64,000 nt of DNA from Skeletonema tropicum (lineage: Eukaryota > Bacillariophyta > Thalassiosirophyceae > Thalassiosirales > Thalassiosiraceae). The notes under the pieces were generated by a model. That model searched no databases, had not been told where the DNA came from, and saw only the letters and a list, made by a program, of their open reading frames with translations. The position numbers and the translations under genes were made by a program. The first letter of the stretch is position 1. Each line of letters starts with the position of its first letter. The stretch spans positions 51,628-115,627 of the forward strand of contig JAWZXG010000039.1 of NCBI GenBank assembly GCA_037178625.1, written 5' to 3'. Positions 8,547 to 17,712 of the stretch are shown here, one piece after another.

Positions 8547-11027
8547 TCATACCTCGAAAATCTCTTCGTACACGGTGATATCTTCACGCTTCTTCGTTGA
8601 TAGGAATGCACGTAATTGTTTCGCCATCAATGATGGTCCGCAGAGAAATAATCCGATACTCTCGTTCTTCTCGCATTCCTGCAGTGATGCAAACAGTGTT
8701 GCTTCGCTTGGTCTCCCTTCGAAATTGAACTCGTATCCTGGAGAACTGTTTGAGTAATCTCCTATTTCGCTCTTCTCTGCATATGAAGTTGACCCGTACC
8801 CGATGTCGTTTGTAAATAGAGGTAGGAAGTTTACTTCCTCTGCCTTCTTGCAATGATTGGTTGCCATGAATGAGATGGTCGAAACCGCAATGGATATGGT
8901 ACAGATTGCAAGTAACCCAAGGATCCTTGTTGATATAACCTCAACACTCTGAAGATAAGTATAGAAATACATGGCGGCAGCTGCCCCAAAACAAAATATT
9001 GCAGCGAATGTAACCGAAGTCCGTGTGTTGCTGCTTGAGTAGGTGGATGACTTGGCTGGGGTCCCGTCACAAGTATTTGATTGGTAGCTAACTGCTTGCA
9101 AGCCATCATTGTAGCAATAAGTGCTGTCTTCAGAGCCAGTAAAGTGGGTGATGATTCTAATCGACACGTCGTCACCTTGATCACTTCCGTTAGACTTCTC
9201 TAATATCGCTGCAAAATATTGCTCGTAGACGAAACGAATCAAAGCAGCATCGCGGCAAATCCAATGCAAGACAACCGATTTCAATGGACTGTTTGCTTGT
9301 CTTGAAGTCGCAATTTCCATCAACATTGATAAGTATGGTGTGATGCCAATGCCGCCAGCTATGATGAGCGCAGAATCATGATGATACAGCTGTGTCATTC
9401 GCGGGCTAGAGCCATACACATTGATATGCATTGCAGGCAAAGAAATCGTTGAGTTGTATTGCGACTCGACATCGCATTCTTTCTTTTCGTCTTCGACACT
9501 ATCGATACGTTGGTTTGTCTCAAGTTGGCGATTACATTCTAGCAAATCCACCAACTTGGTGGTGAATGGGCCAATCTGACGCATTAATATCCGCAATCGA
9601 TTTGAATGACCTGGTACAATATTTACTGTAAATGGATGTGCAACCGATGAAAGTGATGGAATTTGAAGCGTACAGTAACTCCCTGGCTGAAACTTGTTCA
9701 TTGTATCATATGATGCTTCAAACTCAATGCTCAAAACGTTGCCATTTGGTCTTTGGAGAGAAGGACAAGGTAACTTTGACACTGCAACGATTCGTGAGCC
9801 CTTGGATTGCCAACGTAAGAGCCAAGACTCCATGTATACCGGGATTGCCTGGCTTGCGTAGTACAGGAGGCTCGGGCACATGTACATAATTGCACGGTTG
9901 TAGTGAAGTACAGCAGCAAGAATGAAGAGTGGTGCGGCGATGATGTGCACAATGTAAAAGACTCTGTAGTAGTGCCTCCGAATGTGGTTCAAACTTCCAA
10001 CCATAAGAACCAACAGCGCAATCAGACCGAATAGTCCTGTAAAGTTTATCCAGAAGTCCAAACAGGTGCATGACACACCATCGTTTATACATCCCAGCCC
10101 AAAGTCTAGCTCTGCGCTATTGCTGCTTCCAAATTTTTCCAGCCAGCACTGCATTGGTGGAAGAAATCCTCTCCAAAAAGATGTCTCCATCCATTTCCTG
10201 TTTTGAACTTCAAGCGACTCTGCTTGTATTCCATAGTCACTGACAAACAAACTCCACCATCTAAAATACGCATGCCACAAGTGGCCAAATCCATGCAATA
10301 CGACACCACATATAGCCAACCGACCAGCATATTTGTGCATAACCAATGCTTCTTGCGGAGTCCAATTAAGTAGTACAATCAGAGGACTGTGCTTTGATAC
10401 TGGTACAAGGAGGTGTGAAAATGCTATGAGACCGACAATGGCGGAGATGTTTGAGATGTGGTGCAAAAGCTTCCATCTCCACGCAGCGATTTGGTAGTTG
10501 AAGTAATCCTCATTTTCTTCCAATTGGGCAATTTCGTTCATGTTGTTGATGTTTGGGTGAATAGTTTTCACAGGATATGTTTCCATAGCTGACAAGTAAT
10601 GCCGTTGAGAGCTGCATAGAAAGAATGCGATACATGGTATAATCACAAATGCGATAGTGAACAACCGCGAGCTGGCTAGAATTCTTCTCGTTGTGGTTTG
10701 AATGACATTGTAGTAAGACTTCTTTTGCTTTGCACTTCCATCTGCGTGACGGTTGCTTTCTTTTGTTACATTTTCTCCAGCATTAGCTACGCCGCCTTTC
10801 AACAGCAACAAGGCCACTGTGTTTGCAATGAACAGTGGGAGAGTGAATACTATGAGCAAGAGAGCGCCGCCATTGTTATCATTTGGTATAAGACTTCGAA
10901 ACCAGTGCTTTCCTTGAGTGGTCCCACCGTAGAAAAGATATAACAGTGTAATGGAGTAGCTAGATGCTGCGAGAAGGAGAGCTAGCCGTCGGTTTCCTGC
11001 TTCGTCGTCCGTCAATGTAACTACCAT
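8547..11027 (-). CDS. Ferric reductase / NADPH-oxidase-like flavocytochrome (826 aa)
   Basis: This enzyme would move electrons from NAD(P)H through FAD and two haems across a membrane, reducing Fe(III) or other metal chelates, or possibly oxygen. The transmembrane core carries two haem-ligand pairs with HX13H spacing (His231/His245 and His361/His375). An FAD-binding HPFT motif is at 464-467, an NAD-binding IIAGGIGITPYLSML segment lies near 540-560, and the C-terminal LFLCGPSLMAKQLR is the usual nucleotide-binding end. Two further hydrophobic helices (about residues 685-735) lie inside the NAD-binding half, as in plant FRO ferric-chelate reductases and unlike classical NOX enzymes. No EF hands are seen. 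The first about 150 residues hold three extra hydrophobic segments. High-affinity iron uptake is the likely role. Start at 11027 is the first ATG. Confidence 0.9.
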   Translation of the reverse strand: MVVTLTDDEAGNRRLALLLAASSYSITLLYLFYGGTTQGKHWFRSLIPNDNNGGALLLIVFTLPLFIANTVALLLLKGGVANAGENVTKESNRHADGSAKQKKSYYNVIQTTTRRILASSRLFTIAFVIIPCIAFFLCSSQRHYLSAMETYPVKTIHPNINNMNEIAQLEENEDYFNYQIAAWRWKLLHHISNISAIVGLIAFSHLLVPVSKHSPLIVLLNWTPQEALVMHKYAGRLAICGVVLHGFGHLWHAYFRWWSLFVSDYGIQAESLEVQNRKWMETSFWRGFLPPMQCWLEKFGSSNSAELDFGLGCINDGVSCTCLDFWINFTGLFGLIALLVLMVGSLNHIRRHYYRVFYIVHIIAAPLFILAAVLHYNRAIMYMCPSLLYYASQAIPVYMESWLLRWQSKGSRIVAVSKLPCPSLQRPNGNVLSIEFEASYDTMNKFQPGSYCTLQIPSLSSVAHPFTVNIVPGHSNRLRILMRQIGPFTTKLVDLLECNRQLETNQRIDSVEDEKKECDVESQYNSTISLPAMHINVYGSSPRMTQLYHHDSALIIAGGIGITPYLSMLMEIATSRQANSPLKSVVLHWICRDAALIRFVYEQYFAAILEKSNGSDQGDDVSIRIITHFTGSEDSTYCYNDGLQAVSYQSNTCDGTPAKSSTYSSSNTRTSVTFAAIFCFGAAAAMYFYTYLQSVEVISTRILGLLAICTISIAVSTISFMATNHCKKAEEVNFLPLFTNDIGYGSTSYAEKSEIGDYSNSSPGYEFNFEGRPSEATLFASLQECEKNESIGLFLCGPSLMAKQLRAFLSTKKREDITVYEEIFEV

Positions 11028-11488
11028 CGTCTTCTTTGTGTTTGTGTCTCGAGGAGAGAGAATAAATCTAGATGTGAGCTAATAGCAACGCCGATGCTTA
11101 TCTGAATGGCAGAGGAAGTAAGTCTGCATACATGTAGTGCAGTTGCAGCGAGCACAAGTAGTAGTAGTAGTAGATAATGCTCAACGTAACATGTGTATGT
11201 TGTGTGTTGTAAAAGCACGTTGCACTCTTCAATTCAATCATCTTCAAATTTTTTTGCGTGAGCTGTTGATGAGGAACTTTCTTGTGGGCACGCGTCAACC
11301 ACGGACCATGCCATGGGAACCCACGGACCTTTTCTTGTTTTGTATCTATTTAGATCTATTTTATGAGTTCCCATTGCCGAACTGGGCTTCTCGTCCGTCG
11401 CAGTTCTGGATCGATTGCTCCACTACATAACCACGCCGTTGAGAAGATAGAGCTGAATACGTGCAACATACAAAACGATACTGAATAA
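11028..11488. promoter_or_regulatory. Divergent promoter region between ferric reductase and first membrane paralogue, 461 bp
   Basis: Both flanking genes start from this gap in opposite directions. A short TAG/CTA trinucleotide run is at about 11157-11173. No motif was assigned. Confidence 0.4.
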
Positions 11489-12433
11489 ATGATGAAATAT
11501 TTAACTGGTGATAATAATGTGCTGGCTACTTTGCTTGGATTGGGTGAAACGAAGATTGACCCTGAAATTCTTACTACCGTGATGGCTGCAGCGGGAATAA
11601 TTCAAGGTAGCCTTCTCATGTTTACTCCCAACTTCAGCCGCAAAATGTTTGGTATTAAGGATGATTCCATCTATACCCTTGCCAATTTGGAGTACCTTGG
11701 TGCTTCAATTTTGTCCATAGGAATTACATGCTTCTGCTTGTTTGTCCTGAAATTGGAGGAGACGCACAAGGTTGTTGGCTGGACATTGGTTGTTTGGGCA
11801 GTTGAGACTAGTCTTGCCCTTCTCAAACAATATCCTGCCAAATCTGGTGGTGATCCAACTCTGCCGAGAATCTGGTTCTTTCTCTTGTTGGAGACCATTC
11901 GAGCTTGTTTTATGTCAGCAGCGTATACACACGCTGCCATGGCATCATGTAGTTTGATCGGTCTCAATGGTATTTTGGCGGCTACTGCACCAAGAATTTC
12001 GGCTAATATGTATGGCTATAGCAAGGTTCAATTAAATGATGACCAGCTCAACACGTTGAGAAGTTGTGGCTATGAGTGTCTAGCAATGAGTGTCTTCATC
12101 TTGAGCCTCTTGAATGACATTCAGGCACACATGGCACTGGGGTTGACGAGCATGGTCATTACTGCTCACTGTGCACACACCTTGGTTGGAAAGGTATACA
12201 ATTCGACATGTGGAAACTTTGGATCTCTCCTCCACTACTTGTGGATGATCTTTCTCGCCTCTTGCGCCGCCAATCTTCTGGCCACCAAGAAAGTGGGATA
12301 TCTCATGGGAGGAGTCATTGGAATAGTAACAATCCTGAAGTTACCCTTCTTGTTTGAATACCCACAGATTGCGGAAGAAAAGGTCTTGACGAAGTACTCT
12401 TGGTGGTGGAGAGAAGCTCATATGGGAACCTGA
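11489..12433 (+). CDS. Tandem membrane-protein paralogue A (314 aa), no signal peptide, extended C-terminus
   Basis: First of four tandem copies of an orphan family. About eight hydrophobic segments form two homologous halves. Each half has a G-x3-Q/N-G....P..S..M-x-G block, an acidic loop, then a helix with C/S-rich small residues and an A-H/W-..A-L-V/L helix. Unlike copies B-D it lacks the N-terminal MLFLILIFLTG signal-like segment. It also lacks the TAG stop shared by B and C after LLTK: three bases are missing here, so translation continues 13 residues (ending HMGT) to a TGA. No known domain was recognised; function unknown. Confidence 0.75.
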   Translation: MMKYLTGDNNVLATLLGLGETKIDPEILTTVMAAAGIIQGSLLMFTPNFSRKMFGIKDDSIYTLANLEYLGASILSIGITCFCLFVLKLEETHKVVGWTLVVWAVETSLALLKQYPAKSGGDPTLPRIWFFLLLETIRACFMSAAYTHAAMASCSLIGLNGILAATAPRISANMYGYSKVQLNDDQLNTLRSCGYECLAMSVFILSLLNDIQAHMALGLTSMVITAHCAHTLVGKVYNSTCGNFGSLLHYLWMIFLASCAANLLATKKVGYLMGGVIGIVTILKLPFLFEYPQIAEEKVLTKYSWWWREAHMGT

Positions 12434-12673
12434 TTGCACCTTGTTTAATTTCATTGACGTAATATAATTGGTAGAGATTATTTGTAGCCAAATTTTCGAT
12501 GCATTTTAGGTATTAAATCTGTCCTTCTTCTTCCTCTTTCCCACAACCAGTTTGCTCAATCACCGAGTAATCTCACTAATGCTAACTGCTCTCTAGGGAG
12601 TCTTTCGTCTATGTATTAGTTGACCATCGATGAGATCTGCTTGTCAAGTTCCCTTCAAGCACGTTACACCACT

Positions 12674-12796
12674 GGGCGATCTGTAGTGTTAGCCTATCCA
12701 GCAGGTTGCTTCTCAGTGAATATTGGTGCGATGATAAAGGTGGGCACAGTTCTGAAATCCTCTCAGTGAGCTGAGTTCAAATCCGGGGTGTATCTG
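12674..12796 (+). repeat. SINE-like repeat copy 1, tRNA-related
   Basis: This stretch matches, in inverted orientation, 13098-13226. Shared blocks include GGCGATCTGTAGTGTTA, TTGCTTCTCAG, AAAGGTG, GTGAGCTGAGTTC and AATCC..GTGTATCT. GAGTTCAAATCC is close to a pol III B box (GGTTCRANTCC), suggesting a tRNA-derived SINE. Boundaries are approximate. Confidence 0.5.
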
Positions 12797-13097
12797 AGGT
12801 TCATCGGGAGACTTGACCCGCACGAGCAGGTCCCTCCCGCCTCTCTTTCCCCTTGGCTACCGCATCGCTCTCGTAGTTAGGAGACACGCACGCTGGCTGG
12901 AAGACGAGACGAAGAGGTCTGAAGAGCATCCATTGTTCATCGGAGCTCTGAACAATCCTCTCATCATGGTGCATTGAATTTGTGATAGATATGGAGCCAA
13001 AGACCCAAGGAAACTGGATATGGGGACCTTTTGGGGGGTTAACCCTTGCTTAAGGCAAGCTAGAAGTGGGCCTAACAAATTTTTTTATAAAAAATTA

Positions 13098-13226
13098 GAT
13101 ACACAAGGATTCGAACTCAGCTCACCGAGAGCAGCATTTTAAGCACCTTTACAGTGTAGTTTACCCCCATGGTGGCTGAGAAGCAATAATTGGCAATATA
13201 TTGGATAGGGTAACACTACAGATCGC
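13098..13226 (-). repeat. SINE-like repeat copy 2, inverted relative to copy 1
   Basis: Reverse-complement relative of 12674-12796 with the same ordered blocks and a better B box (GAGTTCGAATCC on the minus strand). The two copies are about 300 bp apart and diverged, so they are separate insertions or an old inverted duplication. The sequence between them (12797-13097) shows nothing recognisable. Confidence 0.5.
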
Positions 13227-13251
13227 CACTGATGTGATTAGAGTGGTGGTA

Positions 13252-13799
13252 CAGTGGAATAGGTCGAACTGTCCCCCCCCGGGGGACAAAAATTTTGGCT
13301 AGCCTGAGATCCAGCGGGGGACAGTCCAAAATCGTCAACCCATCATTCCACATCGGCAGCCACCTATATACCTCGTGCGGAGCGTAACAGCATCGCAATC
13401 GATGAGTACATGATGTCATGTGCGTGCTGTAGCTGCATCTTGTGCATAAATGAGTTAGATGAATTTGGTTGAACTACTGCTCTCTCACATCATCACCACC
13501 GGTAGAGCGGAGGCAATAAAAAATTTAATTTCAACCATCGTGCAGGGAACAAGATATGTGCAAACAAAATGTGTAGGCAATGCTGTATGCAACATGGAGC
13601 TCCCTGTACTGCTACTTCCCATAGGGAAGAGAAATAAGTTCTCGATACAATATGTACATGTTTTTAATGGTTCCTATCAGTATTACCTACAAAGACCCCT
13701 ACTGGGCCAGTGAGGGGGGGACAAAACTTCAGCACTAGGCTGAGATTTTGAGGGGGGGGACAGGCAAAGTTGGGGGGGACAGTTCGACCTATTCCACTG
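13252..13799. mobile_element. Tc1/mariner-type MITE, 548 bp, TA target duplication
   Basis: The two ends are perfect inverted repeats starting CAGTGGAATAGGTCGAACTG and followed by C-runs. TA dinucleotides flank both sides (13250-13251 and 13800-13801). Ends of the form CAGT with TA duplication are the hallmark of Tc1/mariner elements. The interior encodes nothing credible, so this is non-autonomous. Weaker G/C-rich inverted similarity extends about 80 bp inward. It lies directly upstream of paralogue B, in sequence otherwise conserved upstream of copies C and D. Confidence 0.85.
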
Positions 13800-13906
13800 T
13801 AACGGGGTTCGGGTTCAGGGTTCTCCACAGTCCTACATAATCCCAACAGCCGGCTCTAGAGAATATGTAGTACAGCTATCATAAAATAAACTCTACACAT
13901 AACGTA

Positions 13907-14854
13907 ATGATGATGCTCTTTTTAATCTTAATCTTTCTCACTGGCATTCATGCCGCTGCTGGTAGCAATGTGCTGACTACTTTGCTTGGATTGGGTGAAA
14001 CGAAGATTGACCCTGAAATTCTTACTACTGCAATGACTGCAGGAGGAATCATTCAAGGTAGCCTTCTTATGTTAACTCCCAACCTCAGCCGCAAAATGTG
14101 GGGTATCAAGGATGATTCCTTCTTTACCCTTTCCCATTTGGAGTACGTTGGTGCTTCAATCTTGTCGATGGGAGTTACATGCTTCTGCTTGTTTGTCCTG
14201 AAATTGGAGGAGACACGCAAAATTGTTGGCTGGACATTGGTTTTTTGGGCGGTTGAGAATAGCCGTGCCCTTCTCAAACAATATCCTGCCAAAGCCGGTG
14301 GCGATCCAACTCTCCACGTGTATTGGCTCTTTCTCAATTTGGAAACCATTCGAGCTTGTTTCGTGTCGGCAGCCTATACATATCCACACGCTGTCATGGC
14401 AATATACAGCTTGACCGCTCTCAATGGCATTTCGGCAGCTGTTGCGCCCAGAACCTCAGCCAATATGTATGGCCACAGCAAGGTTGAGTTGAATGATGAC
14501 CAGCTCAACACGGTGAGAGGCTTCGGCTATGAGTGCATAGCAATGAGTGTCTTCATCTTGAGCCTCTTGAATGACATTCAGGCACACACGGCACTTGGGT
14601 TGACAAGCTTGGTCATTACCGCTCACTGTGCACACGCTTTGGTTGGAAAGGTATACAATTCGACGTATGGAAGCTTTGGATCTCTCCTCTTCTACTTGTG
14701 GATGATCTCTCACGCCTCTTGCGCCGCCAATCTTCTGGCCACCAAGGAAGTGGGATATTTCATGGGAGGAGTCATTGGAATAGTAACAATCCTTAAGTTA
14801 CCTTTCTTATTTGAATACCCTCAGATTGCTGAAGAAGAGCTTTTGACGAAGTAG
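13907..14854 (+). CDS. Tandem membrane-protein paralogue B (315 aa)
   Basis: Second copy of the orphan family. It starts at the first of three ATGs with a signal-like segment (LFLILIFLTGIHA), followed by about eight hydrophobic segments arranged as two homologous halves (about residues 40-150 and 165-275). In each half the order is a G-rich helix, P-x2-S-x2-M-x-G, a polar loop, then two helices. This symmetry suggests an ancient internal duplication, as in many transporters and channels, but no family was recognised. It ends EELLTK with TAG. Its immediate upstream sequence resembles that of copies C and D, with the MITE inserted next to it. Confidence 0.78.
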   Translation: MMMLFLILIFLTGIHAAAGSNVLTTLLGLGETKIDPEILTTAMTAGGIIQGSLLMLTPNLSRKMWGIKDDSFFTLSHLEYVGASILSMGVTCFCLFVLKLEETRKIVGWTLVFWAVENSRALLKQYPAKAGGDPTLHVYWLFLNLETIRACFVSAAYTYPHAVMAIYSLTALNGISAAVAPRTSANMYGHSKVELNDDQLNTVRGFGYECIAMSVFILSLLNDIQAHTALGLTSLVITAHCAHALVGKVYNSTYGSFGSLLFYLWMISHASCAANLLATKEVGYFMGGVIGIVTILKLPFLFEYPQIAEEELLTK

Positions 14855-15274
14855 TACTCTTGGTGGTGGAAAGAAACTTCTACGGGAATCTGATTGCACC
14901 TGTTTGATTTCGTTGACGTAAGGTACCATATGGTAGGTTAGATAGAATTCTGTAGTAGTCGTAGTAGATAACATAAAATCGATGCATTTTAGATATTCTA
15001 CCATAATATCTCCCTTCTTCTTACCCATAACCAGCTTGCTCAATCACCGAGTACTCTCATAAATTTCTTGTTACTTAGATTCATCGCCATCGACGTGATC
15101 TGTCTGTCGAGTTCCCACAAGCAGAATTATACAGGAGTTCCCTTCAATTCAAGCACGTGACACACCAAGTGATTGAGTCGGGGTTCTCATACAGTCCTAT
15201 CCGGCCCTCTCTCTACTTCTTTAGACTATCTAAAGCTTTATCATAAAACAAACTCTTCAAATACCACAATCATT
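14855..15274. other. Intergenic unit between paralogues B and C, 420 bp
   Basis: This spacer resembles the C-D spacer (16217-16660): both have a conserved 3' flank, a TAG/GTA trinucleotide run, and a conserved upstream block (GGGGTTCTCATACAGTC, then CATAAAACAAACTCT shortly before the ATG). The duplicated unit therefore includes the promoter. Confidence 0.55.
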
Positions 15275-16216
15275 ATGCTCTTTTTAATCTTAATCTTTCT
15301 CACTGGCATTCATGCCACTACTGGTAGCAACGTGATCGCTACTTTGCTTGGATTGGGTAAAACGAAGATTGACCCTGAAATTATTACTACTGCCATGGCT
15401 GCAGGAGGAATCATTCAAGGTAGTCTTTTCATGTTCACTCCCAACCTCAGCCGCAAAATGTGGGGTATTAAGGATGATTCCATCTATACACTTGCCCATT
15501 TGGAGTACGTTGGTGCTTCAATCTTGTCGATGGGAGTTACATGCTTCTGCTTGTTCGTCCTGAAATTGGAGGAGACACGCAAAACTGTTGGCTGGACATT
15601 GGTTGTTTGGGCGGTTGAGAATAGTCTTGCCCTTCTCAAACAATATCCCAACAAAGCTGGTGGTGACTCGACTCTTCAGGTGTATTGGCTCTTTCTCATG
15701 TTAGAGACTATTCGTGCTTGTTTCGTGTCGGAAGCCTATACATATCCACACGCTGTCATGGCAATATACAGCTTGGCCGCTCTCAATGGTATTTTGGCAG
15801 CTGTTAAACCCAGAATCTCGGCTAATATGTATGGCTACAGCAAGGTTGAGTTGAATGATGACCAGCTTAACACGCTAAGATGCTTTGGCTGTGATAGTTT
15901 AGCAATGAGTGTCTTCATCTTGAGCCTCTTGAATGACATTCAGGCACACATGGCAATTGGATTCACAAGCTTAGTCATTACTGCTCACTGTGCACACGCC
16001 TTGGTTGGAAGGGTATTCAATTCGACATATGGAAACTTTGGTTCTCTCCTCTTCTACTTGTGGATGATCGCTCACGCATCTTGCGCAGCCAATCTTCTAG
16101 ACGCTAAGGAAGTGGGATATTTCTTGGGAGGAGTCATTGGAATAGTAACAATCCTGAAGTTACCTTTCTTGTTTGAATACCCACAGATTGCTGAAGAAGA
16201 GCTTTTGACGAAGTAG
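15275..16216 (+). CDS. Tandem membrane-protein paralogue C (313 aa)
   Basis: Third copy, very close to B in sequence and with the same layout: signal-like N-terminus (LFLILIFLTGIHA), two homologous four-helix halves, and an EELLTK end with TAG. The ATG at 15275 was chosen because it aligns with the starts of B and D; the longer frame upstream begins with a non-ATG codon in conserved promoter sequence. Differences from B are scattered substitutions with no break in the frame, which suggests a functional gene. Role unknown. Confidence 0.78.
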   Translation: MLFLILIFLTGIHATTGSNVIATLLGLGKTKIDPEIITTAMAAGGIIQGSLFMFTPNLSRKMWGIKDDSIYTLAHLEYVGASILSMGVTCFCLFVLKLEETRKTVGWTLVVWAVENSLALLKQYPNKAGGDSTLQVYWLFLMLETIRACFVSEAYTYPHAVMAIYSLAALNGILAAVKPRISANMYGYSKVELNDDQLNTLRCFGCDSLAMSVFILSLLNDIQAHMAIGFTSLVITAHCAHALVGRVFNSTYGNFGSLLFYLWMIAHASCAANLLDAKEVGYFLGGVIGIVTILKLPFLFEYPQIAEEELLTK

Positions 16217-16660
16217 TACTCTTGGTGGTGGAAAGAAGCTCATATGGGAATCTGATTGCACCTGTTTGATTTCGTTGACGTAAGGGTAGGTTGATAGAAT
16301 TATTCTGTAGTAGTAGTAGTAGTAGTAGGTAGTAGTAATATAATCGATGCATTTGAGATATTCTAATCTGCCCTTCTTCTTCTTTCCCATAATCAGCTCG
16401 CTCAATCACCGATTACACGCAGCAATGCCTTATCACTTACATCCATTGCTGACCCATCCATCGACGAGATCTGTTTGCCAACTTCCCATCAACAACATTT
16501 CTGTTACAGAAGTATGAAGTTCCCTTCAAGCACAAGACACATCATGTGATTGAGCCGGGGTTCTCATACAGTCATACACACATCCCAACAGCTAGAGAGA
16601 GCAGGCTCTCCCTGCCCTTGGCTTAGCTGTATCATAAAACAAACTCTACATATCATAACA
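16217..16660. other. Intergenic unit between paralogues C and D, 444 bp
   Basis: Same structure as the B-C spacer, including a (TAG)n/(GTA)n microsatellite at about 16306-16333 and the conserved upstream block before the start codon. Nothing else was seen. Confidence 0.5.
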
Positions 16661-17599
16661 ATGATGCTCTTTTTAATCTTAATCTTTCTCACTGGCATTC
16701 GTGCCGCTGCTGGTAGCAATGTGCTGGCTACTTTGCTTGGATTGGGTGAAACGAAGATTGACCCTGAAATTCTTACTACTGCAATGGCTGCAGCGGGAAT
16801 CATTCAAGGTAGTCTTCTCATGTTTGCTCCCCGTCTTAGCGTCAAAATGTACGGCACTAAGGACGAATCTCTTCACGTGCGTTATCAAGCCGAGGGTGTG
16901 GGTGCGGCAATATTGACAGTAGGCATTGACTGCTTGTGTTTGTTCAACATGAAACTCGATACTACCACGACTTTTGGTTTGTCGTCACTAGTTTGGTCAA
17001 CTGAACATGTGCTCTCACTCGCCAAGAAGTACCATTCAAAGATGGGAGTGAGTCCTAATGGGCAAATCTTTTGGCTACTCATCTCTCTTTTAGACATATA
17101 TGCTTGCTTTACATCGGCTGCCTACACTCAGCAGCTGCTGGTTGCCGTTCTCAGTTTGTTTGCACTTCATAATATCTTGGTCATTGTAGAGCCAAAAATT
17201 GTCGGCAAGATTTATGGCTACAAAGACAAGAAGATGACTGATGATCAAAAGGATTGGTCGAGAGGTTTCGGCTACGAAAATTTAGCAATGTGTGTCTTTG
17301 GTTTGAGCGTTTTGGCTGGTGTGGAGACGCACAAGTCTTTAGGGTTCATGAGTGTGGTCGTCGTTGCTCATTGTGCACACGACCTGGTTGGAAGGACCAG
17401 CAGTCGTCTCGGAGTAATTGGTTCATTCCTAATGTTCTTTTGGATGGTCTTCCACGCTTCTTGCGCTGCAACATTTATCTCCACCGAAGTGGGTTACGCG
17501 ATGGCATCAATCATTGTTGCAGTGACGGCCCTCAAGATTACGGGTGTGCCGTCAAACTTTGAATTCCCTCAACTAGCCTCAGAGGAGCTCACGAAGTAA
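16661..17599 (+). CDS. Tandem membrane-protein paralogue D (312 aa), divergent after a conserved N-terminus
   Basis: Fourth copy. The first about 55 codons are nearly identical to A-C at nucleotide level (signal-like segment through GIIQGSLLMF). From the P-x-L-S-x-K-M block on, the protein is only a distant homologue, although it keeps the same helices and the landmark residues of both halves (M-Y-G, A-H-C-A-H-D-L-V, H-A-S-C-A-A). This sharp change in divergence points to gene conversion of the 5' end and promoter among copies. It ends SEELTK with TAA. Function unknown. Confidence 0.76.
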   Translation: MMLFLILIFLTGIRAAAGSNVLATLLGLGETKIDPEILTTAMAAAGIIQGSLLMFAPRLSVKMYGTKDESLHVRYQAEGVGAAILTVGIDCLCLFNMKLDTTTTFGLSSLVWSTEHVLSLAKKYHSKMGVSPNGQIFWLLISLLDIYACFTSAAYTQQLLVAVLSLFALHNILVIVEPKIVGKIYGYKDKKMTDDQKDWSRGFGYENLAMCVFGLSVLAGVETHKSLGFMSVVVVAHCAHDLVGRTSSRLGVIGSFLMFFWMVFHASCAATFISTEVGYAMASIIVAVTALKITGVPSNFEFPQLASEELTK

Positions 17600-17712
17600 T
17601 TTTGGTGGTGAAAAGATGCTTCTATTTTTTTCCTTTTTGCTTGCCTTGTTTGAATCGCGTCATGCTTTTTATATCTAAGTAGTAGCCATTCGTTTATTAA
17701 GACTAAGACACG

